DNA from: Hephaestia caeni
GTDB taxonomy: Bacteria; Pseudomonadota; Alphaproteobacteria; Sphingomonadales; Sphingomonadaceae
Reading direction: 5' to 3'
DNA length: 64,000 nt
Assembly: GCF_003550065.1 (NCBI RefSeq)
Contig: NZ_QXDC01000003.1
Span: 868,001 to 932,000, forward strand
Each line of letters begins with the position of its first letter. Position 1 is the stretch's first letter. Both the position numbers and the translations under genes were made by a program. The notes beneath the pieces are model-generated. The model was not told the origin of the DNA. It made no database searches and saw only the letters and a list, made by a program, of their open reading frames with translations. Shown here piece after piece: positions 1-7,339 of this stretch.

Positions 1-375
1 GTCCGGACAACGTCGGTAGATATCGTGCGCGTCGGCGAGCGCGATGGGCTCGGCCGGCGTCAGGTCCGGCCCATTCGAGCGGAACAACAGAATGAAACAG
101 ACCCCGCGCGCCTGATCGGGACCGTCCTCCCAGAAACGGAAATTCGTACAGACATGGCGGACACGGCGATCCTTGGCCGCAGCGCGGTCACGGCCATAGG
201 CATTGATCGCATCGGGTCCCTCGCAGGCGAAGCCAGGAGCGATGAAGCAGCCGTCGTCAGTGTAGAGTTCGGCGAGATTTTCCGAACAGTTCATATCGAG
301 CCGATAAGCATGTTCGGCGATCAGCGCTTCGAGCTCGGCGCGCAGCGCTGCATCCTTGATGAGAACGGCCGTCAT
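1..375 (-). CDS. NTF2/SnoaL-like protein, partial (runs off left edge)
   Basis: The ATG is at 375 and the frame stays open to the window edge, so the C-terminus is missing; about 125 residues are visible. The start overlaps the stop of the preceding aldolase gene as ATGA, so it is the next cistron of the leftward aromatic operon. The visible part begins with a helix, then 'ENLAELYTDDGCFIAPG', a central 'RHVCTNFRFWEDG' stretch and a 'GVCFILLFRSNG' strand. This is the cone-shaped SnoaL/NTF2 fold also used by small subunits of ring-hydroxylating dioxygenases. By family it could be a second dioxygenase beta-like subunit, an isomerase or a dehydratase; the sequence does not decide which. The fold is fairly certain, the function unknown. 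Confidence 0.7.
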   Translation of the reverse strand, partial: MTAVLIKDAALRAELEALIAEHAYRLDMNCSENLAELYTDDGCFIAPGFACEGPDAINAYGRDRAAAKDRRVRHVCTNFRFWEDGPDQARGVCFILLFRSNGPDLTPAEPIALADAHDIYRRCPD

Positions 376-1367
376 GACGCCGCCTCCGTCGCTATATTCA
401 GTCTCGCTGGGGTGAGTTCCTCCCGGAGCTGGCGCCAACGTCGCCCGGCCTCACGCGAGGCTTCGACATACTCCGCTGGAAACACGTCGTAAGGCGGGCG
501 AACGGGCCCGGGATCGCAATAGCCGGCCGCGGCGATGCGCGTCTTTTCCATTTGGGTGTTGTAGCTTGCGAATAGCTCGGGATTACCCAACATCGGCCCG
601 AGCGGCGCGATGCTCCACGCGATCCGCTCGTCGATATGCTTCGTTCGGTCGGCATCACCGGCCAGGATCGCGTCGATCAGCGCGCGCGATGGTTCCGGTC
701 CCATGCCGGCGGCGGTCGCCCAGCAGGATGTGGTCGTTGCCGGCGAGATCGCCTGGAACTTCGCCGCGACCATGTCACTCGGCATGAAGTGAATTCGGCC
801 GCCGGTAGCGGCGATGTTCTCCGCAAGATTGGTGGGTTGCGACGACTTGGCCGACGTCACCGTCGGCGCTTCCTGCGCGATCCGTGCCCAAAAGTCGGTT
901 GGAAAGGAGAAGCGGAAGGCGCGGGCATTGGCATAGACCATCACCGCCAGATCGGGAAACGCGCGTCCAACCTCGGCATAGAAGCGGACAGCCATATCTA
1001 CGGTGCAGGGTTGCCACATCGGCAGGCCGAGCAGAGTCCCGTCGGCGCCGCGATCGCGCGCGACGGCGAGCCGCTTGTAAACTTCATGGCCGCCCATCGC
1101 GGTCGCCCCGACGAACAGCGGGATGCGCTTGCCCACGGTCTCGGCGACGGTGGCGACGAAGCTGCCATAGTCCTCATTCGAGATGGTCGCGCATTCGCCG
1201 GTGGTGCCCAGCACGATCAGGCCATTGGCGCCGTCGGCGATCAACGCGCGGACGAGCCGTTCGGTCTCGTCGAGCGCCACGGTATCGACGGCGTCGATCG
1301 CCTGCGCGCCAGCCCGCGACGGTGTCGGGATGATTGCGTAAAGTCCCTTGAAATCCTGCGCCTGCAT
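372..1367 (-). CDS. DapA-superfamily hydratase-aldolase, NahE/PhdJ-like
   Basis: Class I aldolase of the dihydrodipicolinate synthase/N-acetylneuraminate lyase superfamily, 331 residues. It resembles trans-o-hydroxybenzylidenepyruvate and trans-2'-carboxybenzalpyruvate hydratase-aldolases: 'IIPTPS' near the N-terminus, 'LDETERLV', 'GTTGECATIS', 'GLPMW', the Tyr of 'VYANARAF' and the Schiff-base Lys in 'TVTSAK' (about residue 174 from this start). Such enzymes release pyruvate and an aromatic aldehyde from a side chain. The start is ATG 1367, which forms TGATG with the stop of the upstream oxidoreductase and has GGGGAG a few bases upstream; an in-frame TTG at 1385 is less likely. Together with the aldehyde dehydrogenase at 7340 it could deliver an aromatic acid to the dioxygenase. 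The substrate is inferred only. Confidence 0.85.
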   Translation of the reverse strand: MQAQDFKGLYAIIPTPSRAGAQAIDAVDTVALDETERLVRALIADGANGLIVLGTTGECATISNEDYGSFVATVAETVGKRIPLFVGATAMGGHEVYKRLAVARDRGADGTLLGLPMWQPCTVDMAVRFYAEVGRAFPDLAVMVYANARAFRFSFPTDFWARIAQEAPTVTSAKSSQPTNLAENIAATGGRIHFMPSDMVAAKFQAISPATTTSCWATAAGMGPEPSRALIDAILAGDADRTKHIDERIAWSIAPLGPMLGNPELFASYNTQMEKTRIAAAGYCDPGPVRPPYDVFPAEYVEASREAGRRWRQLREELTPARLNIATEAAS

Positions 1368-2587
1368 CAATTTGGCTCTCCCCAATCCCGGACCGGTACC
1401 TGGTGCGACATGCCGATTTCGCGACCCTCCCGCGCGGATCGCAAGATCGCTTCGCTGACTTCCATCGTCGCGCGGCCCCAGGCCCCGTCGTGCAGGATCG
1501 GGCGCAACCCGGCAAAGGCGTCGTACATCTCGTAGACGACGCCGCTTTTGTCTGGAAAGGCGCGTGGCGGATCGAGCGGATGCTCGACCGCGCCCCGCCT
1601 GCCATAGTGGGTGACACCGCGCGCCGTCTGGCGCAGATCGCCGTCAGGGCCGCTGACGATCGTCACGCCGAAATGGGGATGGTTCCATTCGTCCGGCGGG
1701 GGGACGGCGAGGCGCCGGTCGCCGCCGAAGCCACCGGCCGCCTTGGCCGCGACCTCCGAGCCGGTGTCCGCAATCGCCTCCAGGGTCATGCGCGAGGCGG
1801 CATGGCGATCGGGCCGCTTGGGCTCGCCCAGCTCGCCGATCCAATAGTGGAATTCATCGGTGTCGAAATAATCGTAGCCGCTATAGGCCAGAGACGCAGC
1901 GCTGCCATTCTCGAACTGCAGGAAGGTTACGTGCGCACCCTCGGTCGGCCGGGCGGGATCGAGTGTCCATGCCATCGAGCGCACGCTTCGCACCATGCCG
2001 CCGCCGAGCAGCCGCACCACGTCCACCTGATGTGGAACCTGGTTGTAGATGATGCCGCCGCCCGCATCGGTGCGCAGCTCCTCGGGCCGGCGGGGCCGGT
2101 AGAGAAAGTTTCCGTAGTTCCACGAGTTGATCATCGACACGGGCCCGATCGCGCCTTCGCAAATCAGCGACCGCATCTTGAGGACCGGCGCGTTGAAGCT
2201 GTGGGTGTGGCCAACCAGCAGATGGACCCCGGTTGCCTTCGCGGCGGCGATAATATCGCCGCATTCGTCCAGGGTCAGCGCCATGGGCTTTTCGATGATG
2301 ATATGCTTTCCCGCGCGCGCCGCGAGCGCAGCATGATCGCGATGCATCTGATGTGGCGTCGCGATGTAGACCACGTCCACTTCAGGATCGGCGCACAGTG
2401 CTTCCGCCGTTAGATGGGTGCGCGCGCCGAACTCGGCCCCAAAGGCGCGGCGCGCCTCTTCGCGGGAATCGGCGGCCGCGGTGATCGCAACATGCGGATG
2501 GCTGAGGAAGCTCGGCATCATCTGCTTGGCGGCGCCGCCAAGGCCGATGATTCCTAGCCGCATCGTTGGCGGTGCGCAGTCGCTCAC
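1367..2587 (-). CDS. Gfo/Idh/MocA-family oxidoreductase, Pht4-like dihydrodiol dehydrogenase
   Basis: NAD(P)-dependent oxidoreductase with an N-terminal Rossmann fold ('LGIIGLGGAA') and the family's 'EKPMA' motif around residues 99-103, then the alpha/beta dimerisation domain with 'DAGGGIIYNQVPHQVD'. Phthalate 4,5-cis-dihydrodiol dehydrogenase (Pht4) belongs to this family, and the Pht5-like decarboxylase and Rieske dioxygenase next door point to the same role: oxidising a cis-dihydrodiol to a catechol. I chose GTG 2587, which overlaps the decarboxylase stop as GTGA; ATG 2563 (398 residues, starting MRLGIIG) is an alternative without a clear Shine-Dalgarno. Family assignment is strong; the substrate is inferred from context. 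Confidence 0.85.
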   Translation of the reverse strand: MSDCAPPTMRLGIIGLGGAAKQMMPSFLSHPHVAITAAADSREEARRAFGAEFGARTHLTAEALCADPEVDVVYIATPHQMHRDHAALAARAGKHIIIEKPMALTLDECGDIIAAAKATGVHLLVGHTHSFNAPVLKMRSLICEGAIGPVSMINSWNYGNFLYRPRRPEELRTDAGGGIIYNQVPHQVDVVRLLGGGMVRSVRSMAWTLDPARPTEGAHVTFLQFENGSAASLAYSGYDYFDTDEFHYWIGELGEPKRPDRHAASRMTLEAIADTGSEVAAKAAGGFGGDRRLAVPPPDEWNHPHFGVTIVSGPDGDLRQTARGVTHYGRRGAVEHPLDPPRAFPDKSGVVYEMYDAFAGLRPILHDGAWGRATMEVSEAILRSAREGREIGMSHQVPVRDWGEPN

Positions 2588-3573
2588 AAGTGAATCCCGG
2601 CGCTTGTCGCAATATTGGGCGCGAACAGTTTGTCGACCTCCACCCGGTGCTGCGCCAATCCCTGTTCTTGAAGGAAGGCGCATAGCGCCTCGATGGTGGG
2701 CCGGTTGGATTCGATGCCATAAGGCCAGAAATCGTCGCCGAAGGTGTCGCGGATCGAGCGAACATAGTGCCCGATCCAAGGGAGCGAAATCGGCAGGGGC
2801 TCATCGATCGTCAACGCGGCGAGGCAATTCGCCTTGCTCCGTTCGAACGCCTGCTGAAGGCTGACCGCGATCCAGGGATCGCGCTCCCAGACATCGCGGC
2901 GGATCACGACGGTGTGCATGATCGGGAAGACGCGTGTCTTGGCGAAATAGGCGCGCTCGACGCCGACCACGTCGGCAAAGAGGTAGCGGACTCGCCGATC
3001 CCCCGCGAGCAGCGCCGGAGGCACTTGGGGGGCGATCAACGCGTCGATGGCACCCTCGGCGAGCATATCGTTCAGCGCCTGCTCCGCCTCATGTTCGATC
3101 GTGACGCCGTCGATCTGCGCGTCGGTGAGCGGTCGTCGCCCGCCCGAATTCAGACCGCCTGTCACCCAGTGGATATCGCCCGGCTGGACGCCGTATTCGT
3201 GCATCAGCGCGCCGCGCGCCCATACCGCGGCAGTCATCGAATATTCGGGCACGCCGACGCGCCGTCCCTTCAGGCCGGCAGGCTCGGTGATGCCGGCATC
3301 GGCATTCACGTAGATCGCGCCGTGGCGAAACGTGCGCGAGGGAAACACCGGGATCGCAACGAACGGGGCATTCCCTTGCGCAACGCGCAAGACATAGGTG
3401 GAAAACGACATCTCAGCGCAAGCGAACTCGCCGTGAAGCATCCGGTTGAACGCCTGCACCGGCGACATCGGCAGGAAGTGCAGATCGATGCCGTCGGGCG
3501 CCACCGCCCCGGTATAGAGATCGCGGACGCGATCCGAGAGGTGGCCGGCATAGCTGAGCGACAGTCTTCCCAC
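2584..3573 (-). CDS. 4,5-dihydroxyphthalate decarboxylase-like protein (Pht5-like)
   Basis: A 329-residue protein with the periplasmic-binding-protein type 2 fold but no signal peptide, as in cytosolic 4,5-dihydroxyphthalate decarboxylases. Recognisable stretches are 'LSYAGHLSDRVRDLYTG', 'GIDLHFLPMSPVQAFNRML', 'FACAEMSFSTYV', 'IPVFPSRTFRHGAIYVN', 'RRVGVPEYSMTAAVWARG' and 'ESNRPTIEAL'. The known reaction is decarboxylation of 4,5-dihydroxyphthalate to protocatechuate. The start is GTG 3573, just after the beta-subunit stop at 3581, with TGAGG upstream; a longer reading to 3720 would overlap the beta subunit and is not coding. It lies between the dioxygenase and the dehydrogenase genes. Whether the substrate is phthalate itself or a substituted analogue cannot be read from the sequence. 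Confidence 0.88.
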   Translation of the reverse strand: MGRLSLSYAGHLSDRVRDLYTGAVAPDGIDLHFLPMSPVQAFNRMLHGEFACAEMSFSTYVLRVAQGNAPFVAIPVFPSRTFRHGAIYVNADAGITEPAGLKGRRVGVPEYSMTAAVWARGALMHEYGVQPGDIHWVTGGLNSGGRRPLTDAQIDGVTIEHEAEQALNDMLAEGAIDALIAPQVPPALLAGDRRVRYLFADVVGVERAYFAKTRVFPIMHTVVIRRDVWERDPWIAVSLQQAFERSKANCLAALTIDEPLPISLPWIGHYVRSIRDTFGDDFWPYGIESNRPTIEALCAFLQEQGLAQHRVEVDKLFAPNIATSAGIHL

Positions 3574-3580
3574 ACGCGCC

Positions 3581-4138
3581 TCAGATGAAGATTGAAAGCG
3601 ATTTGAGGCCGAGCACGGCGGCATCAAGGATGGCGGTGCGCTTGACGAGCCGTGGCTCGCCCGTGCCGATCCGGACCGCATCGAAGCGCTCGGCTGTGAG
3701 GATCTGGGGATGCGCCGCATCGCCCCGATGGCAGAACACCGCGAGGTTGCTGCGCACCGCCATCAACGTCGGATTGCCATCATGACGCGCGACACGGATG
3801 TTGGAGACCAGCCGCCGCGTACGGGTCGCCGGGCTTTCAGACCAAGCATAGCGCGAGCGCAAACGCTTCACCCGCGTCTCGATCGAATCGTAATCCTCCT
3901 TCAGATAGAAGGCGGTGGCGCTGATGCCGGAGCCGTCCCAATTCTCGCGCACGGTGCGGACCGGCGCCTCATAGTCGATCGCCGGATCGAGCAGTGCAAA
4001 CCAGTCGGCAAAACGCCGATCGTCAAGATATTCCGCCTCCAGCTTCAGGAATTCCTCGCAGAGACGCTGGACACCGATCTCGACCAACTGGATGGTCGAG
4101 ATCGGCACAGCGTGCGCGGCGATCGCGGCATCAGTCAT
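3581..4138 (-). CDS. aromatic ring-hydroxylating dioxygenase, beta subunit
   Basis: Small subunit (185 residues) of a two-subunit Rieske non-heme iron oxygenase, NTF2-like fold. It has the usual pattern: an N-terminal helix 'FLKLEAEYLDDRRFADWFALLDP', 'IDYEAPVRTVRE', 'RYAWSESPATRTRRLVSNIRV' and a late 'HPQILTAERFDAVR'. Its ATG overlaps the last eight bases of the alpha-subunit gene (ATGACTGA), so the two are translated together and in equal amounts. The beta subunit is mostly structural in these hexameric oxygenases. Classical phthalate 4,5-dioxygenase (Pht3) has no beta subunit, so this enzyme is not of that type. Confidence 0.92.
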   Translation of the reverse strand: MTDAAIAAHAVPISTIQLVEIGVQRLCEEFLKLEAEYLDDRRFADWFALLDPAIDYEAPVRTVRENWDGSGISATAFYLKEDYDSIETRVKRLRSRYAWSESPATRTRRLVSNIRVARHDGNPTLMAVRSNLAVFCHRGDAAHPQILTAERFDAVRIGTGEPRLVKRTAILDAAVLGLKSLSIFI

Positions 4139-5489
4139 GGTCGCTGATCTCGACCGTGGTGTTGGTCATACGTTCGAACCACGTCTTGTGGAAGGTCCGC
4201 AGGCCGCCTTCGCCGGCATTCGTCGAATTGGCGACGCCGGGACCGACCCAATCAGCCAGCGGCTTGCTGCTGCTCATATCCCCCATTCCCATCTGATAAT
4301 TGAACCGAACATCGTTCATCTCGGCGAACACGGTGCCCGCCGAGCGGGTGACGCCCGGCCACACCGCGACGTCGTCCTGCTCGAAGCTGCCCGAGGGACT
4401 GAAACTGCTCATCCCCACTTGATAGGCGCGGCGCTTATATTCGGGCGACGCTTCCTTGGGCGCGAGCACCCAGCTCCAGATTTCCATCTGACCTGGCCCC
4501 TTGGGCTGCCAGACGCGCAGCGTCAGGAAGCCGGCCTGCGGCTTTTCCGGGCTGTCGCTCAGCCCGATATGGAGAAACGAGAAATTGGGGAACAGCGTGC
4601 CGTTTTGCAGTAGCGAGCGCTTGGCCAAATCGAACTGGTCCTGGTTCAGCACGCCCGGGTGGAAATGACGCGTCACCTCTTCGGGATAGGAGATGAAGGG
4701 CGCTTCCCCCGGAATCTGGCGGATGCTAATCGCATGACCGCTGCAATCATGGATATGCAGGCCGGTGCCCTCCTTCGGCGCGCCGGCCGCAGCGCTTCCG
4801 ATGATGCCCACGTCCAGTACCGATCGGTGAGTCATCTGGGTGTGCGAGCTATCCCCGCAGAAATTTTCGGCGCCTTGCTTCCAGTTGGCATCGACCAGCC
4901 AGCGATGCGGTTCGCCCAGCACCTCCATCCCGCCATCGGATAGCGCGAACTGGATGTCGAAATACCACTTGTAATCGCCGAGATACTGTTCGAACGGCAT
5001 CGCATCCGGATCAAGATTGGCGAAGACCAGCCCCATGTAGTTGATGACGTGCGGCGCCGCGAAGAGGCCCCATTCCTTGAGGTCGAGCGCGGCATAGCCT
5101 TGGGTTCGTACCGGCGCGCCGACCAGCTCGCCGCTGTTGCGATAGGTCCAGCCATGAAACGGGCAGACGAAGCCCTTCGTGTTGCCGGCCTGCACTCGGC
5201 ACACTTGCGCGCCGCGGTGGCGGCAGGCGTTGAGCAGCACGCGCAACTCGCCCTGTTCGTCGCGGATCAGAATGAAGGGATCTTCGCCGATGTTGCGAGT
5301 GACGAAGTCGCCGCGGCTCGGGATCTCGGTTTCATGACCGATATACACCCAGGATTTCGCGAAGATGCGTCGCAGCTCGAGATCGTAGACGTCGCGATCG
5401 TGGAACACCGCGGGCGGGAGCAGCCCCTCGCGTAGATCGTCCACCATACCTTCGATCGAAGCGGGAACAGCAAAGACTTGCTCGGTCAC
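4131..5489 (-). CDS. aromatic ring-hydroxylating dioxygenase, alpha subunit (Rieske)
   Basis: Catalytic subunit, 452 residues. The N-terminal Rieske domain has the full CXHX17CX2H motif (Cys89, His91, Cys109, His112) that binds the [2Fe-2S] cluster. The C-terminal catalytic domain has 'NFCGDSSHTQMTH', giving the bridging Asp213 and the iron ligands His216 and His221; the third ligand is an Asp of 'FEQDD' near residue 372. It would insert dioxygen into an aromatic ring to give a cis-dihydrodiol. No ferredoxin or reductase gene is in the window, so electron transfer partners must be elsewhere. The start is GTG 5489 with GGAGAG upstream; upstream in-frame residues up to 5618 do not look coding. 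First gene of the leftward operon. Confidence 0.93.
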   Translation of the reverse strand: MTEQVFAVPASIEGMVDDLREGLLPPAVFHDRDVYDLELRRIFAKSWVYIGHETEIPSRGDFVTRNIGEDPFILIRDEQGELRVLLNACRHRGAQVCRVQAGNTKGFVCPFHGWTYRNSGELVGAPVRTQGYAALDLKEWGLFAAPHVINYMGLVFANLDPDAMPFEQYLGDYKWYFDIQFALSDGGMEVLGEPHRWLVDANWKQGAENFCGDSSHTQMTHRSVLDVGIIGSAAAGAPKEGTGLHIHDCSGHAISIRQIPGEAPFISYPEEVTRHFHPGVLNQDQFDLAKRSLLQNGTLFPNFSFLHIGLSDSPEKPQAGFLTLRVWQPKGPGQMEIWSWVLAPKEASPEYKRRAYQVGMSSFSPSGSFEQDDVAVWPGVTRSAGTVFAEMNDVRFNYQMGMGDMSSSKPLADWVGPGVANSTNAGEGGLRTFHKTWFERMTNTTVEISDHD

Positions 5490-5789
5490 ACTACACTCTC
5501 CACTGGCGACCCGTCGGTTCGGGTCTGTGATTAACGGCCGCATCACGTTCAAGCCCGGCAAGCAGGTGCGCTGCGCAATACGCCGCCGAATTCGAGAAGC
5601 GCCGTTCGCTGATCGCATCGCGAAGCCTCAAACGATGCTCCACCGCTTTCAATTACAAATGAACATGTCCATTAAGTTGGATGATGTCAAGGCGATTGCG
5701 AGTAGCTTTTTGGAGGTCGCCGCGCCCCGGGGTTGGCGCAAGGGTCTGGCAACGGCCTTTTAAATAGAGCGAACGGAGGGCGCGTTTTG
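5490..5789 (+). other. divergent intergenic region between dioxygenase operon and MFS gene
   Basis: Exactly 300 bases with no convincing gene. It must hold the promoters for the leftward dioxygenase operon and the rightward transporter. The AT-richer middle (5640-5690) contains the palindromic box described separately. GGAGGG at 5775-5780 is the ribosome-binding site that fixes the transporter start at 5790. Confidence 0.7.
5658..5673. promoter_or_regulatory. palindromic operator candidate (GRACAYGTCC box 1)
   Basis: AATGAACATGTCCATT is a near-perfect 16-base palindrome with one mismatched base pair. It sits 117 bases before the MFS start and about 170 bases before the dioxygenase start. Three further copies precede the other units of the cluster (7283, 8908, 8936). 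No regulator gene is in the window; TetR-, GntR- or MarR-type repressors commonly use such sites. The role is inferred. Confidence 0.6.
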
Positions 5790-7223
5790 ATGGACGATGG
5801 CAATATCGGCGCTGGCAGCAGTCCGGCAAAATCCCCGCGCGGTGCCGTCGCCAGCCTATCCGCCACGATCTTTCTGTCATCGCTGGGCGGCAGCGTGGCA
5901 AATATCGGCCTCCCGACATTGTCGCGCAGCTTCGCGATCAGCTTCGCGCAAACGCAGTGGATCGTGCTCGCTTATTTTCTCGCCGTCATCAGCCTGCTCA
6001 TAAATGCCGGTCGGCTTGCGGACAGCGTGGGCCGCCAGCGATTGTTGTTCGTCGGACTGTTGCTGTTCGGCGTGGCTTCGATCGGCGCGGGTGCGGCATG
6101 GAACTTCTGGTTTCTGATCGCTGCGCGGGCGCTGCAAGGCATGGGCGGTGCGATCATGCTCGTACTGGCGATCGTGCTGATCTGCGACATCGTGCCGCCG
6201 GCGCGACTGGGCAGCGCGCTAGGGTTGCTCGGCGCGATGTCCGGCCTGGGCACCGCTGCCGGCCCGTCGCTGGGTGGGCTGTTGATCGCAGCGTTCGGCT
6301 GGCGCGCGCTGTTCCTGATCAACGTACCGATCTGTGCCGCGATCGTCTGGATGATCCATCGCACGGTTCCCCTAACATTCCATCCGGTGGCGCGGCGGTG
6401 GCGGACTGACTGGACCGGCACCTTCCTGCTCATCGCGGCGCTGTGCGCTTATTGCTACGCGGCTACGCCCATCGGCGGGCGATTCGCCGGCGGCAATGTC
6501 GTCGCTCTGGCGTTCGCGATCCTGGGCGCGGCGGGTTTCGTGCTGGTCGAGCGGCGCGCCGACGATCCGCTGCTGCGTCTCGAGACTTTCCGCGACGTTT
6601 CTTTGTGCGGCAATCTGGGAATGAGCGTGATCGGCTCGACGGTGATCATGGCGACGCTGGTCGTTGGCCCCTTCTATCTGGTCTACGGCCTGCAGATGAC
6701 GCCCGCGTGCGCCGGGCTGGCGCTTTCGGCAGGCCCGATTACCTCGGTTGTCGCCGGCGTCCCGGTCGGGCGGCTGGTGGACCGTCTGGGCGTATCGGTA
6801 ATGACCATGGTTGGTCTGTTTGTCATGGGCGCGGGCTCAGCGGTACTCGCATGCGGTGACGGCATCGTCGGACTGCCGCGCTTCATTGCCGCGATAATCG
6901 TGGTCATGGGCGGCTATGGCTTGTTCCAGATCGCCAATAATGCCGCGGTGCTGGCGAAATCCGACACGGAAACACGCGGTACTTATGCGGCGCTGATTAA
7001 TCTCTCGCGTAATGTCGGGCTGGTGACCGGGGCGTCGGTGATGGCCTCGATTTTCTCCGCAGCCGCTCATGGCATGCCCGGCGAATCATTTGCCGCCAGC
7101 GCGGCCGCGCACGGGTTGAAGATCACATTCGCGGCGGCGGCCGCACTGATCGTGCTGGCGGTCGCCATCGGCCTCGGCAGCGGCGCGATCCCGCTTTCGT
7201 CACAGCCTCGTCTCGGTCGCTGA
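5790..7223 (+). CDS. MFS transporter, DHA2 (EmrB/QacA) type
   Basis: Integral membrane protein of 477 residues with about 14 hydrophobic segments, as expected for the drug:H+ antiporter-2 family. It shows motif A-like 'GRLADSVGRQRLL' after TM2, 'WFLIAARALQGMGGA' (TM4 start) and the family-C motif region 'LGLLGAMSGLGTAAGPSLGG'. In the C-terminal half, 'PVGRLVDRLGVSVM' repeats motif A. ATG 5790 is preceded by GGAGGG at 5775-5780; the in-frame stretch back to 5733 lacks a ribosome-binding site. It is divergent from the dioxygenase operon and shares an operator candidate with it, so it may export the aromatic substrate or a toxic intermediate. The substrate is not deducible. Confidence 0.85.
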   Translation: MDDGNIGAGSSPAKSPRGAVASLSATIFLSSLGGSVANIGLPTLSRSFAISFAQTQWIVLAYFLAVISLLINAGRLADSVGRQRLLFVGLLLFGVASIGAGAAWNFWFLIAARALQGMGGAIMLVLAIVLICDIVPPARLGSALGLLGAMSGLGTAAGPSLGGLLIAAFGWRALFLINVPICAAIVWMIHRTVPLTFHPVARRWRTDWTGTFLLIAALCAYCYAATPIGGRFAGGNVVALAFAILGAAGFVLVERRADDPLLRLETFRDVSLCGNLGMSVIGSTVIMATLVVGPFYLVYGLQMTPACAGLALSAGPITSVVAGVPVGRLVDRLGVSVMTMVGLFVMGAGSAVLACGDGIVGLPRFIAAIIVVMGGYGLFQIANNAAVLAKSDTETRGTYAALINLSRNVGLVTGASVMASIFSAAAHGMPGESFAASAAAHGLKITFAAAAALIVLAVAIGLGSGAIPLSSQPRLGR

Positions 7224-7280
7224 CCCGGAATTCGGGCCGGGCGATCCGGTAGGTTGACGTCGTCATACGATCCATTAAAA

Positions 7281-7294
7281 ACGGACACGTCCAT
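7281..7294. promoter_or_regulatory. palindromic operator candidate (box 2)
   Basis: ACGGACACGTCCAT contains GGACACGTCC at 7283-7292, the same box as at 5658 and 8908 with one central change. It lies 48 bases upstream of the aldehyde dehydrogenase start in an A/T-rich context, where a repressor could block the promoter. Confidence 0.6.
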
Positions 7295-7339
7295 AAATAA
7301 ACGCGACCGCTAGATTCTCTGGGCGGCAGGAGGGGCCTA

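Noticed and set aside
636..1535. Plus-strand frame opposite the hydratase-aldolase
   Set aside because: Mirror frame; the minus-strand frame has intact aldolase motifs and coupled starts.
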